64,000 nt of DNA, from positions 1,922,001-1,986,000 of the forward strand of contig NZ_CP129966.1 of assembly GCF_030503595.1 (NCBI RefSeq). The letters are read 5' to 3'. The DNA comes from Corynebacterium sp. P4-C1. GTDB taxonomy: Bacteria > Actinomycetota > Actinomycetes > Mycobacteriales > Mycobacteriaceae. Under the pieces are notes generated by a model. It searched no databases, was not told where the DNA came from, and was given only the letters and a program-made list of their open reading frames with translations. Shown here one piece after another: positions 8,855 to 19,260 of this stretch (its first letter is position 1; each line of letters starts with the position of its first letter). The position numbers and the translations under genes are program-made.

Positions 8855-9630
8855 ATCCGGCGTAGCACCAGCCAATCCACCGCGCCCGCCAAGGATTCCA
8901 GGGCCGGCTCGCGGACATCGACAACAAGCGCAACCCGCTTATCGACGCCCCCGAACACCGCCGCCCTCACCCCCGCCAGCCGGGCCCCAGTGGCATCCAC
9001 TTCCGTGTCTTCCGGGAACTCGAACCGCTCACCCCGCGCATTCCCGCACGTCCAGTACTCACCGACTTCCGGGCGCCGCCACCAGTCCGGAACGTAGAAC
9101 ACCAGCTGCCCGAACCGGTTCGACGGAAGCGCCGGCGCGAGGTCGTGCCACTGGCCGGCCTCCCCGTACGCGCCGGGCACGAGCACCGGCAACGTCTGCC
9201 CCGGCGCATACTCGACCGGCACCGGGGCCTCCAGGTGCACCGCGACCATTCCGCCGCCGGAGCTGTCCGAGCTCTCCAGCTCCACCACGGCTGTGACCTG
9301 TGCCGCCGTCGCCGGCGGGATGCCCTGCAGATCAGCCTCCCGCGCGGCATCCGCCATGGTGGACAGCGTCTGCGCCATCGCCGCCCACGCCTCCTCAACA
9401 TCGCCGGGGCGGTCCCACAGCGCCCTGAGCAGTGCCTCGCCGAGGGGGTCTACCAGTTCCTCGTAGGATTCCGGCGGCAGGCCTAGCCTGCGGCGGTCCA
9501 AGGCGGTGGGGGCGGCGAGCGAGGGGGTGAGGAGGGCCTCGACAAGCGCGCCCACTTCCTCCGTCGTGCCCGAAAGCTGAAACTCCAGCTCTTCCCGCTC
9601 GGCGGCCGACAAACTCACAACCTGATCCAT
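8851..9630 (-). CDS. flavohemoglobin-like protein without a recognisable NAD domain
   Basis: 259 aa. The N-terminal ~130 residues are helical with a globin-like tail (LGEALLRALWDRPGDVEEAW). Residues ~140-200 resemble the start of a ferredoxin-reductase-type FAD domain (VPVEYAPGQTLPVLVPG, FGQLVFYVPDW). The C-terminal part lacks the usual GxGxxP nucleotide-binding loop, so this may be a reduced or divergent flavohemoprotein relative. The typical flavohemoprotein is near 390 aa. A function in NO detoxification should not be assumed. Homology is judged by eye only. Confidence 0.5.
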   Translation of the reverse strand: MDQVVSLSAAEREELEFQLSGTTEEVGALVEALLTPSLAAPTALDRRRLGLPPESYEELVDPLGEALLRALWDRPGDVEEAWAAMAQTLSTMADAAREADLQGIPPATAAQVTAVVELESSDSSGGGMVAVHLEAPVPVEYAPGQTLPVLVPGAYGEAGQWHDLAPALPSNRFGQLVFYVPDWWRRPEVGEYWTCGNARGERFEFPEDTEVDATGARLAGVRAAVFGGVDKRVALVVDVREPALESLAGAVDWLVLRRI

Positions 9631-9703
9631 GCTTTAAAGACTAATGCGCTGCGCCCGCCCGCTAAGCTAGCCGCGATAGCACTCCACGCGAAAGGTTCGG
9701 TCC

Positions 9704-11071
9704 ATGGAATTCACGGCCTACGACATGCTTGTCGACGTTGGATGGATCTCCGTCCTTCTCATCATCGGCAACATCCTCCGCCAGCGTGTCCATGTGCTGC
9801 AGCAACTTCTGTTGCCGGCGCCGATCACCGCGGGCCTCATCGGCCTCGTTCTCGGCCCCGAAGTGCTCAACATTGCCCAATTCTCCGACCAAGTGGGCAA
9901 GTACACGTCCATTCTCATCGCCGTCGTGTTCGCGTCGATGGCGTATTCCATGGACCTCGGCGGCTCCGTGGCCAAGGGCGCACGGAACATGTGGGCGTTT
10001 TCCACCACCATGTTCATGTTCCAGTGGGGCCTGTTCGTGCTCGCGGGAATCTACCTGTTCAAGCCCGTGTTCGGCACTGAAGACTGGTTCGGCATGATGC
10101 TGCCCGTCGGCTTCGTCGGCGGCTTCGGCACCGCCGCAGCGGTCGGCTCCGCGCTGGAAGACTCCGCCGGAGCCGTCGCCGCTTCCTCCCTCGGCTTCAC
10201 CTCCGCCACCGTGGGCACCCTTGTCGCCATCATCGGCGGCGTCATCGTGGCCAACTGGGGTATCCGCAAAGGCAAAGCTACCGAACTGCAGGGCGACCTG
10301 CCGAAGGAACTGCGCTCCGGCTACATCGAGAACGAAGCCGAGCGCCCATCCATCGGTAAGGCGACCACGAACCCCTCGTCCATCGAGCCCCTTGCCCTGC
10401 ACGGCGGCTTCATCGTCTTCACCGTGCTCGTGGCGTACGAGGTGAACAACTTCCTCTCCAACACCTGGGAGAACGTCTCGATCCCCCTGTTCGCCCTCTC
10501 CTTCGTCATCGGCTTCATCGGCCGTGGTCTGCTGCGCCTGTTCAAAAAGCCCAACTACCTGGACAAGGACACTGTCTCCGCCATCTCCGGTGCCGCCACC
10601 GACTACATGATCGCCTTCGGCATCGCCTCCATTGTCCCCGCCGCCCTCGCCTCCTACTGGCAGGCACTGATCCTCCTGTTCGTGCTTGGCACCCTCTTCT
10701 GCATCTTCTACCTGCTGGTCATGGCGCCGCTGTACTTCGGCGAACAGTGGATCGAGCGCGGCATCTTCGGCTGGGGGTGGGCCACCGCTGCAGTCGCCAC
10801 CGGTATCGCGCTGCTCAAGATGGTCGATCCGAAGCTCAAATCCGGCACGCTCAACGAGTACGGCGTGGCTTACGTCGGCTTCGGACCCTTCGAGATCGGC
10901 ATGACCATCCTCGCCCCAATCGCAGTGATTGCTTCCTTCACCGGACCATTCGGCTGGATCGCCACCGCCATCGCGGCTGGCATCTTGGTGATGGGCTTCG
11001 CGCTCAAGTGGATCCCCGCGAAGAAATACGCCGGCGTACCGTCGGCCCAGATCTCGACGAAGAAGAGTTAG
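9704..11071 (+). CDS. gltS: sodium/glutamate symporter family protein
   Basis: 455 aa integral membrane protein with about 11-12 hydrophobic segments. It shows the GltS family pattern: an N-terminal repeat with LLLPAPITAGLIGLVLGPE, the GGFGTAAAVGSALED re-entrant region, and a second glycine-rich region (GWGWATAAVATGIALLKMVDP) in the C-terminal half. It should import glutamate, or a related acidic substrate, with Na+. An AAAGG ribosome site precedes the ATG. Its stop overlaps by 3 bp with the stop of the convergent regulator gene. Confidence 0.85.
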   Translation: MEFTAYDMLVDVGWISVLLIIGNILRQRVHVLQQLLLPAPITAGLIGLVLGPEVLNIAQFSDQVGKYTSILIAVVFASMAYSMDLGGSVAKGARNMWAFSTTMFMFQWGLFVLAGIYLFKPVFGTEDWFGMMLPVGFVGGFGTAAAVGSALEDSAGAVAASSLGFTSATVGTLVAIIGGVIVANWGIRKGKATELQGDLPKELRSGYIENEAERPSIGKATTNPSSIEPLALHGGFIVFTVLVAYEVNNFLSNTWENVSIPLFALSFVIGFIGRGLLRLFKKPNYLDKDTVSAISGAATDYMIAFGIASIVPAALASYWQALILLFVLGTLFCIFYLLVMAPLYFGEQWIERGIFGWGWATAAVATGIALLKMVDPKLKSGTLNEYGVAYVGFGPFEIGMTILAPIAVIASFTGPFGWIATAIAAGILVMGFALKWIPAKKYAGVPSAQISTKKS

Positions 11072-11607
11072 TTCCCAGTGCCGTCTTGCTGGGCCTTCTG
11101 CTCGCGGTTGTAGGCGCCCCAGAATTTGACGACATCGTAGTACCGCCTCATACCCGCATCCGCCAGTTGCTGGTTCATGAGGGGAGGTAAGAGTCGGCCG
11201 ATGCGCTGCCGCAGCCGGCCGGCGCGCTCCCCGAGTTCGTCGCCCGGGTACCCGGTCGAACTGAGCGCGAGGATGAGCACTTCCAGCTCATCGTCCGTGA
11301 GCGTCAGAGGCGGAACCACGTCGCCACTGCTCATCATGTAATTTCCAGCGGCACCCGGCTTGGATTCGATTGAGAAGCCGAGGTCACGCAAATGCGCGAT
11401 GTACCTGCGCAAAGTTCGCCTATCGACGCTCACCTTTTCCGCCAACTCCCTTCCCTCCCACGCACGCCCCGTTTGCAGCAGCCGAAGGAGCTCAGCACCT
11501 TTCAGGAAGGTGGGGATCTTTTCTCGCCGCTGGAATTGCTCGGTTTCTTCAGCGAGCGCGTCTAATGGATGAGGCCCACCTAGCGATGAAAATGGGTCCA
11601 GCATCAT
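11068..11607 (-). CDS. HTH (DeoR/YafY-type) regulator without WYL domain
   Basis: 179 aa. Residues ~35-95 form a winged helix typical of YafY/WYL regulators (LLRLLQTGRAWEGRELAEKV, DRRTLRRYIAHLRDLGF) followed by a short wing and LTLTDDELEVLILAL, the usual linker segment. The C-terminal WYL ligand/nucleic-acid sensing domain is absent: the protein ends ~70 residues later in a charged tail. It may be a truncated family member or a naturally short one. Target genes unknown. Neighbouring gltS is convergent, so not an obvious target by position. Confidence 0.7.
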   Translation of the reverse strand: MMLDPFSSLGGPHPLDALAEETEQFQRREKIPTFLKGAELLRLLQTGRAWEGRELAEKVSVDRRTLRRYIAHLRDLGFSIESKPGAAGNYMMSSGDVVPPLTLTDDELEVLILALSSTGYPGDELGERAGRLRQRIGRLLPPLMNQQLADAGMRRYYDVVKFWGAYNREQKAQQDGTGN

Positions 11608-11636
11608 TCCCCCTAATTGCTCCTTGGTTCAGTTCC

Positions 11637-11700
11637 GATTCTCCAATTGATTCTCAGACCAATTCTCAGACCGATTCTCAGCCTGTTTCCCGGATTGATC
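11637..11700 (+). repeat. 12-bp imperfect tandem repeat
   Basis: About four to five imperfect units of 12 bp around GATTCTCAGACC lie about 30 bp upstream of the HTH gene start. The position would put them in or near its promoter or 5' leader. They could be operator repeats or a slippage-prone array; the sequence cannot decide. Confidence 0.55.
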
Positions 11701-12359
11701 CCCCAGACCGGCTCGTAGAGCGGTCCACAGATTGGCCCCAGCCCGAGCCTTAAACACAAATGTAGGCGAGCCGCTTCCTCTCCAAAGCGCATCAGTGTTT
11801 ACTTCAGTGCGCAAGAAACGCCGCTTGTTGCCCAAGTGGCAAGCTCGCGGGTGTGGCCACTTCTGTCACATGCGTTGAGGATTCGGAAGGTGTGCTGGCG
11901 GCTATTGCGGGCAGTGATGTCCTCGATGGCGGTGAAAACCCTGTGGCCAGTGTCTTTGGACGTCGGAGAAGCGGTCAGTTGTTGCGGTGCTCTTTCGGGC
12001 GAGATTTTGGAGGAGCACCGAAATGCGGGCTGGAATTAGAGGCTGAGTGTGACGTAGGAAGCGGGCCAGCGGGGGAGTCGTGAGTGCTGCAAGGAGTGAC
12101 CTCGACAGGAAGCGGAGTTTCTGCTGGCCATTGCTTCATTACCCTCATCGAGGTCACACGTGACCGCAAACCCAAACATCCTTATATCCGCGCGTTCTCT
12201 TCACAGACTTCATGCGGCACAAGATTCGACCGACTGTTTCTGGGCGGAATTCGGGCACGCCGGTGGTGCGGCGGCGCGGTGGTGTGGTGCGGTGGTGGAG
12301 CGGTGACGTGGTGGTGCGGCTGAGTGGTGGAGGTGGAGAAAAACTCGGCGGATTTTCGG
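11701..12359. other. gene-free stretch before clpB
   Basis: Short open frames on both strands here show no family resemblance, start context or codon pattern that I would call a gene. From about 12250 to 12345 the plus strand is very rich in GGT/GCGG runs. It has many closely spaced GG pairs and could form weak two-tier quadruplex structures just upstream of the clpB control region. Confidence 0.5.
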
Positions 12360-12392
12360 GTTGAGTGGAACAGACTCAACTTCGGCGGTGTT
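12360..12392 (+). promoter_or_regulatory. HAIR operator (HspR) with overlapping SigH-type promoter of clpB
   Basis: GTTGAGT-N7-ACTCAAC at 12360-12380 matches the HAIR operator consensus CTTGAGT-N7-ACTCAAG except for the two outermost bases, which still pair. Inside it, GGAA (12367-12370) is followed after 19 nt by GTT (12390-12392), the -35/-10 arrangement of SigH-dependent promoters in corynebacteria. HspR bound here would directly cover the SigH -35. This fits known heat-shock control of clpB in C. glutamicum. Confidence 0.8.
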
Positions 12393-12399
12393 TCGCCTA

Positions 12400-12427
12400 T
12401 TGACGAACTAAGTTCGGACCATAGAAG
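12400..12427 (+). promoter_or_regulatory. SigA-type promoter candidate of clpB
   Basis: TTGACG at 12400-12405 and TAGAAG at 12422-12427 are separated by 16 bp, a plausible housekeeping promoter just downstream of the HAIR/SigH region. The leader that follows is made of repeated GAAGC/GAAGAAGC units up to the AAAGGAGCG ribosome site of clpB. Confidence 0.45.
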
Positions 12428-12508
12428 CTTCGCGCAGCAGAAGCTGCGAAGAAGCAAAGAAGCGAAGAAGCACCAACAAACTGAGATTTAGGAAAGGAGC
12501 GAGATTAG

Positions 12509-15115
<2,607 letters not shown>

Positions 15116-15207
15116 CAGCGCGGTGGGGGGCGGGTTTTCCCGTCCGACGGCCGCTTTGGCCGCGGAAGCCCGCCCTGCGGCTCCGGTGCCCCAACCTGTC
15201 TCTATTC

Positions 15208-15311
15208 GCAAAAGGTAACAATCGAACGGTAACAATGATCTGGAAATGCGCGGTATGTATAAATAACTGCACTTAGCGGAGGGTTGTTACCGTTCGATTG
15301 TTACCCTTTGC
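15208..15311. repeat. 104-bp palindromic repeat, copy 1
   Basis: 28-bp arms (15208-15235 and 15284-15311) are inverted complements with one mismatch and enclose a 48-bp AT-richer centre. Each arm itself carries two direct copies of GGTAACAA spaced 14 bp apart. The element lies between clpB and the DUF559 gene. Three more copies of exactly the same length occur in the window (16483, 24576, 56240). Confidence 0.85.
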
Positions 15312-15392
15312 ATTCTCTGGATGCCCTGGGGGTTTGTGGGCAGTTCGATTGGGTGCGGGTAGTGCATCTGGATGACCGCCCCGTGGCGTGGA

Positions 15393-16322
15393 TTACCGTC
15401 CGCGGCGCCGCTGCTCCCGGGAGATCGCCGCGGCCACTGTGGTGATGCAGTAATCGGGTTTGGTCAGAAGCTGGTGGGGAGTGAGACGGACAACGGGGTA
15501 CCCGAAGTTCTTGAGGAGGTTCTCGCGCTCGCGTTCCTTCAACAGGGTCTCTTCAACTCCGCCGAAGGTCACTCCGTCGTATTTCTGGGCGCCGTCGATT
15601 TCGACAACGACCTCACCGCGCGGACCGGCGAGAAGGTCGACTTCAATGTGGCGGTGGGCGTCGATGGGCATCCGCACATGCATCCGTACCTCGATCCCGG
15701 CTTCCATGAACAATCCTTGCGCGTAGGCTTCGAAAGGGGAAAGGGAGCGGGCGCTTGAGGCTTCTATGGCGGCGCGGACATTCCTGATTCCGCGGATTGG
15801 ACCAAGTTTGCTGGCCTGCCACACCATTTCTCGGTGGGGCATGTTGCGGTATTTGAGCCACGACATTGCTACCAACCCTTCGATAAAGCCGTGAGTGGCG
15901 GCGATATCGGCGGCGGTGCGGAAGGGGGAGAGGGCTCGGGTGCCGTCGATAAGCTGAAAGTGTTCTTCGGGCACGGTGAGTTTGCGGCACGACTCGCCTT
16001 TCGGGAGGTTAGCTGCTGTTTTGTAGCCGGAGCGGCCGAATGTGGTTTCGACGAGTTCCGGTGTGCGGGACACGACCCACATGCCGTGGACACGGGCGGA
16101 AGATCGTCCGATTAGGATCGCTCGGGTCTTGCCCCGGCCGACGGCTACTGCGCGAATCCACAACTGTTCGTAGCGTTTCAGGCTGTTGAAGAATGCGCTT
16201 GGGATTGCTTGGGTAGGGGCGAGCTGCGTGAGTTTGCCGGTTTCCAGTTCATGCCATGCTGGGTGGTTGGCCCCGGCTGTGCGGAGATTGATGAGTTTGT
16301 TGAGCACTTCGTCCCTGTCCAT
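15393..16322 (-). CDS. DUF559-containing protein, endonuclease-like fold
   Basis: 309 aa from ATG 16322. The N-terminal ~190 residues resemble AbiEi-like/transcriptional-regulator-antitoxin domains of mycobacterial DUF559 proteins (for example FGRSGYKTAANLP, FRTAADIAA). The C-terminal ~100 residues form a DUF559 domain related to Vsr/restriction endonucleases, with EVDLLAGPRGEVVVEIDG followed by KERERENLLKNFGYPVVRLT, placing the acidic and Lys/Glu positions of that fold. Biochemical role unknown. The gene sits alone between two copies of the 104-bp repeat, which hints at joint mobility. Confidence 0.7.
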   Translation of the reverse strand: MDRDEVLNKLINLRTAGANHPAWHELETGKLTQLAPTQAIPSAFFNSLKRYEQLWIRAVAVGRGKTRAILIGRSSARVHGMWVVSRTPELVETTFGRSGYKTAANLPKGESCRKLTVPEEHFQLIDGTRALSPFRTAADIAATHGFIEGLVAMSWLKYRNMPHREMVWQASKLGPIRGIRNVRAAIEASSARSLSPFEAYAQGLFMEAGIEVRMHVRMPIDAHRHIEVDLLAGPRGEVVVEIDGAQKYDGVTFGGVEETLLKERERENLLKNFGYPVVRLTPHQLLTKPDYCITTVAAAISREQRRRGR

Positions 16323-16482
16323 GGTTTTACTGTGGAGTGTTTTTCGGCTCCGTGCAGTGCAATGGTGTCTACTTTGAGCGACATTGGGGGAGGGTGTCCG
16401 ATTGTTTGTGTGCGGGGGCGCTCCGAAGTGGCGGAGCGGTGGCGGACGAGCTTGGCATCGAGTGACGGCCAAGCCAGCTAAG

Positions 16483-16586
16483 GCAAACGGTAACAATTAA
16501 ACGGTAACAATGGATTTTAATGTGCTTGACATTACACATAAGTCCCAGTTTCGGAGCGCTGTTACCGTTCAATTGTTACCGTTTGC
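16483..16586. repeat. 104-bp palindromic repeat, copy 2
   Basis: Same architecture and length as copy 1. The arms are diverged (AAACGG / CCGTTT instead of AAAAGG / CCCTTT at the outer part), but both arms changed together so pairing is kept. It lies about 160 bp before the start of the DUF559 gene; no other feature is seen at 16323-16482. Confidence 0.85.
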
Positions 16587-16690
16587 GCGTTGAGTCGATT
16601 TCGCGTGGAGTCGATTTCGCGGGCAAGGGCCAAGCGCGGGCTAGGTCCGGATTTGGTACGGGCACCGCTGGAGGCAGAATAACCCGGCGT

Positions 16691-16696
16691 TACAAT
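16691..16696 (+). promoter_or_regulatory. -10 box of a leaderless transcript
   Basis: TACAAT lies 7 nt before the ATG at 16704. The short spacing leaves no room for a ribosome site, so transcription probably starts at or next to the start codon. Confidence 0.6.
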
Positions 16697-16703
16697 CACC
16701 GGC

Positions 16704-17105
16704 ATGGAGCCACTGACCACGAAAATTGTCACCCGGACCCCGCTGCCCGGTGTGGAGAACGAGGAGCTGGCGGCCCACGACCTGGGCGGCGGCCATTTCG
16801 TGGTGGCGAGCGTGCCGTTTTTGGACCCGTCGTTGGCGGTGGGGGACATTGTCGAGTGCGTGAAGGTGGGTGGCCAGTTTCACGTCAACCGCAAGGTGGT
16901 CAGTGGCGGGGCGGAGACGGTGCGGATCTTGATCCAGTCGCCGGAGCCGACGGACATCGCGGAGACGTTGCTCGCGTTCGGATGCCGGGTGGAGGTGGGT
17001 CCGGGAGGGATGCTGGGTGTGTCGATAGGCGCGGATGCCCCGGGGGAAGGGATCCGTGAGTGGCTTGAGGGCCTTCAGGCACAGGGCATCATTCAGTTGG
17101 CCTAG
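16704..17105 (+). CDS. DUF4265 family protein
   Basis: 133 aa, acidic and probably cytosolic. The pattern PLPGVENEELAAHDLGGGHFVVASVPF, then AVGDIVEC, SGGAETVRI, a central LLAFGCRVE and terminal WLEGLQAQGIIQ matches DUF4265 proteins as I know them. Function unknown. It is followed after 14 bp by a sulfurtransferase gene that appears to have its own -10 box, so co-transcription is optional. Confidence 0.65.
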   Translation: MEPLTTKIVTRTPLPGVENEELAAHDLGGGHFVVASVPFLDPSLAVGDIVECVKVGGQFHVNRKVVSGGAETVRILIQSPEPTDIAETLLAFGCRVEVGPGGMLGVSIGADAPGEGIREWLEGLQAQGIIQLA

Positions 17106-17106
17106 C

Positions 17107-17112
17107 TACACT
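17107..17112 (+). promoter_or_regulatory. -10 box of the sulfurtransferase gene
   Basis: TACACT ends 7 nt before the ATG at 17120. This is again the leaderless arrangement; the box overlaps the end of the preceding gene region. Confidence 0.55.
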
Positions 17113-17119
17113 TGGCGCC

Positions 17120-17959
17120 ATGAGCGTATTCGTGTCCCCCGAAGACCTGCGTGAACAGATCCGTACCGGCAAAAAGCTCACTGTTTTAGCCTCGCTGTGG
17201 GATGCCCGTGAGGGCAATGCATGGTCGAAATTCCAGTCCGAGCACATTCCCACCGCCCAGTACTGCAACCCGGCCGAGCACCTCGTGGGCACGCCCGGTT
17301 CCCGTGTGGGGCGCAATCCGCTGCCGTCGGCGGAGCGCATCCAGGAGTCGTTCCGTGCCTGGGGCATTGAGGCGAACCGCCCGGTGGTCATTTACGACAC
17401 AGGCACGGGCGAGTTCGCGTCGCGCACGTGGTGGACTCTGCGTTGGGCGGGTGTAAAGGACGTGCACATCCTCGACGGCGGCTTCCCCGCGTGGGAGTCG
17501 AGCGGTTTTGACACGGTCGCGGGCCCAGGCCCGGTCTCGGTCCACACAGAACTGGAGGTCACGCCGGACCAGCTGCCCACCGCAAGTATCGAGGACGTGA
17601 AGGCTTTCAAGGGCATGCTTATCGACGCCCGAGACACCTCCCGCTACGTCGGCCAACGCGAGAACCTCGACCTGAAGTCGGGACACATTCCCGGTGCCCG
17701 CACCGTGCCGGTGGACACCCTGTTCAACGAGGACCGCACCGTCAAGCCTGCGGAGGAAATCCTGGAGGTGATGGCCAAGTTCGGCATCACGCACCAGACT
17801 GATCCGACAGAGGCGATCGTCTATTCGGGTTCAGGCAACCACTCGTCGAAACTGCTGGCCGCGTTCTCCCACGCCGGTCTGCCGGTGCTGACCCACTACA
17901 TCGGCGGGTGGTCGCAGTGGTCTGCCAACCCGAGCAACCCGGTGGAGCGCGATATCTAA
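17120..17959 (+). CDS. two-domain rhodanese (sulfurtransferase) with Ser at the catalytic position
   Basis: 279 aa made of two rhodanese domains (about 10-135 and 150-275), the layout of thiosulfate and 3-mercaptopyruvate sulfurtransferases. Structural signatures are present: SLWDAREG early, VIYDTGTGEFASRTWW and HILDGGFPAW in domain 1, IDARDTSRYVG and SGHIPGARTVP in domain 2. The active-site loop, normally CGSGVT or CRKGVT, reads Y-S236-G-S-G-N-H-S-S, so the sulfur-carrying Cys is replaced by Ser. Unless the reading contains an error, ordinary persulfide transfer is not possible. It could be a binding or regulatory rhodanese. Confidence 0.85.
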   Translation: MSVFVSPEDLREQIRTGKKLTVLASLWDAREGNAWSKFQSEHIPTAQYCNPAEHLVGTPGSRVGRNPLPSAERIQESFRAWGIEANRPVVIYDTGTGEFASRTWWTLRWAGVKDVHILDGGFPAWESSGFDTVAGPGPVSVHTELEVTPDQLPTASIEDVKAFKGMLIDARDTSRYVGQRENLDLKSGHIPGARTVPVDTLFNEDRTVKPAEEILEVMAKFGITHQTDPTEAIVYSGSGNHSSKLLAAFSHAGLPVLTHYIGGWSQWSANPSNPVERDI

Positions 17960-18084
17960 ACCGGCTGCCCCGAGTATGCGCTGCATAATTCCTGGCGTTA
18001 TGCCGCAGGCCCGGTGAGATCCCCTACGGCATCGCGCCACGCCTGACCAGTTCAGGGGGCGTTGGGGGATACAGTTCTGTACTG

Positions 18085-18966
18085 ATGGGATACATACTTC
18101 TGGGACTGTCTGCACTCGCCCTCGCCGGGGCGGGTCTTTTGTGGCGCGCGGATGCGCAAGCCAAGAGCGGCGGCGCTGAGCCCGCACCAGAGCAGGAGGC
18201 GGCACCTGAGCAGGAACCGCAGCGCACGCCAGAGCCGGAGCAGACGGAGCCGGAAACCGAGCAGGAAGCCGAGTCCGCACCGGGAGTGGACGCCGCACCG
18301 GGAGCTGAGGCCGCACCGGGAGCCGAGAAGACGCACTCGCGCTGGAGCGCGCTGACGGGGGCGATCAGCGGGGCCCTGCCCAGCACGCTGCCGGGGGCCA
18401 AGCAGCGCGAACGCAAGGGGCGCCGCGAGTGGGCGGAGGCCAACGGTTTCGAGTACGCGAAGGTCGACCAGTACCTCCAGGACGAGTGGAACCGCGGCGC
18501 GGCGTCGGCGGGCGAGCCAGTGCGCGATGTGTTGACTGGCACGCAGTTCGGGCACGAGACGCGTATCGCGGAGATCGGTGAGACGACAGTCGTGGCGATG
18601 GGGACGGGGATGGACAGTGGGGTGGTGGTGGATATGCGTCGTCAAGCGGATGGCGGTGCGGCCGCCACCGAGGACCTTGTCGCGGTCGCTGAACTCGAGG
18701 GCTTCCGTGTGTTCGCGAATGAGGCGGGGCCGGCCGAGCGGGTGCTGGACATCCGTGTGACCACGGCGCTTGAGCTTCTTCCGCAGCAGGTCAGCGCCGT
18801 GTGGTTCGAATCTGAATGGGTGCTCGCGCAGCTCGGGGGAACACCTTTGCCGCAGGATTGGGAACCGGTTTTCGCGCCGCTCGCCCTGCTTGCTGACGCC
18901 GCCCGCACCCCCCCCGCGCACCTGGCCCCACCTCCACTTCGAAAACAAGACCCGCCCGATGGGTGA
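18085..18966 (+). CDS. membrane-anchored protein of unknown function
   Basis: 293 aa. A single N-terminal helix (GYILLGLSALALAGAGLLW) is followed by a ~75-residue Pro/Glu/Ala-rich spacer (repeated PEPEQTEPE-like units) and a folded domain of ~180 residues (from WSALTGAI onward) that I do not recognise. TACAGT at 18070-18075, 9 nt before the ATG, suggests a leaderless message. The C-terminus overlaps the following small gene by 8 bp. Probably a lineage-specific envelope protein; orientation of the domain is not determined. Confidence 0.65.
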   Translation: MGYILLGLSALALAGAGLLWRADAQAKSGGAEPAPEQEAAPEQEPQRTPEPEQTEPETEQEAESAPGVDAAPGAEAAPGAEKTHSRWSALTGAISGALPSTLPGAKQRERKGRREWAEANGFEYAKVDQYLQDEWNRGAASAGEPVRDVLTGTQFGHETRIAEIGETTVVAMGTGMDSGVVVDMRRQADGGAAATEDLVAVAELEGFRVFANEAGPAERVLDIRVTTALELLPQQVSAVWFESEWVLAQLGGTPLPQDWEPVFAPLALLADAARTPPAHLAPPPLRKQDPPDG

Positions 18967-19237
18967 CCCCGTCAAACTCGAGGCAACCGCGAAAGACAAC
19001 AGCAACGACCCCGCGCGACCTGTCATCGCGCGCCCGGAGGAACCGCTCGAACTGCCCACCCGCACCACCGGCGGCGTCCGCGGCACCATGGAGTACCGCA
19101 CAGTCGGCACGGATGAGGTCGACGCCATCGCGACGGGCGAGCGGCCTGAGCAGCTTAACGACGGCACCCGCATCACCCGCCGCCCCCAACCCCCGTCGAT
19201 CTTCGGCGACAGCGACAGCGACGGCGCCGGTGACTAG
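18959..19237 (+). CDS. small hypothetical protein
   Basis: 92 aa, starting MGDPVKLEAT. Hydrophilic, with no membrane helix and no motif that I recognise. It overlaps the previous stop by 8 bp (translational coupling plausible) and ends 23 bp before pyrE. Support comes from the overlap architecture and GC-biased third positions, not from homology. Confidence 0.5.
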   Translation: MGDPVKLEATAKDNSNDPARPVIARPEEPLELPTRTTGGVRGTMEYRTVGTDEVDAIATGERPEQLNDGTRITRRPQPPSIFGDSDSDGAGD

Positions 19238-19246
19238 TTCTCGGAC

Positions 19247-19252
19247 TACCCT
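19247..19252 (+). promoter_or_regulatory. -10 box of pyrE
   Basis: TACCCT lies 8 nt upstream of ATG 19261. It supports that ATG over an in-frame GTG at 19255, which would be too close to the box. Confidence 0.5.
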
Positions 19253-19260
19253 GGGTGACC

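Noticed and set aside
11836-12323. Small plus-strand open frames before clpB
   Set aside because: No ribosome site, no similarity, and they run into the low-complexity GGT/GCGG tract.
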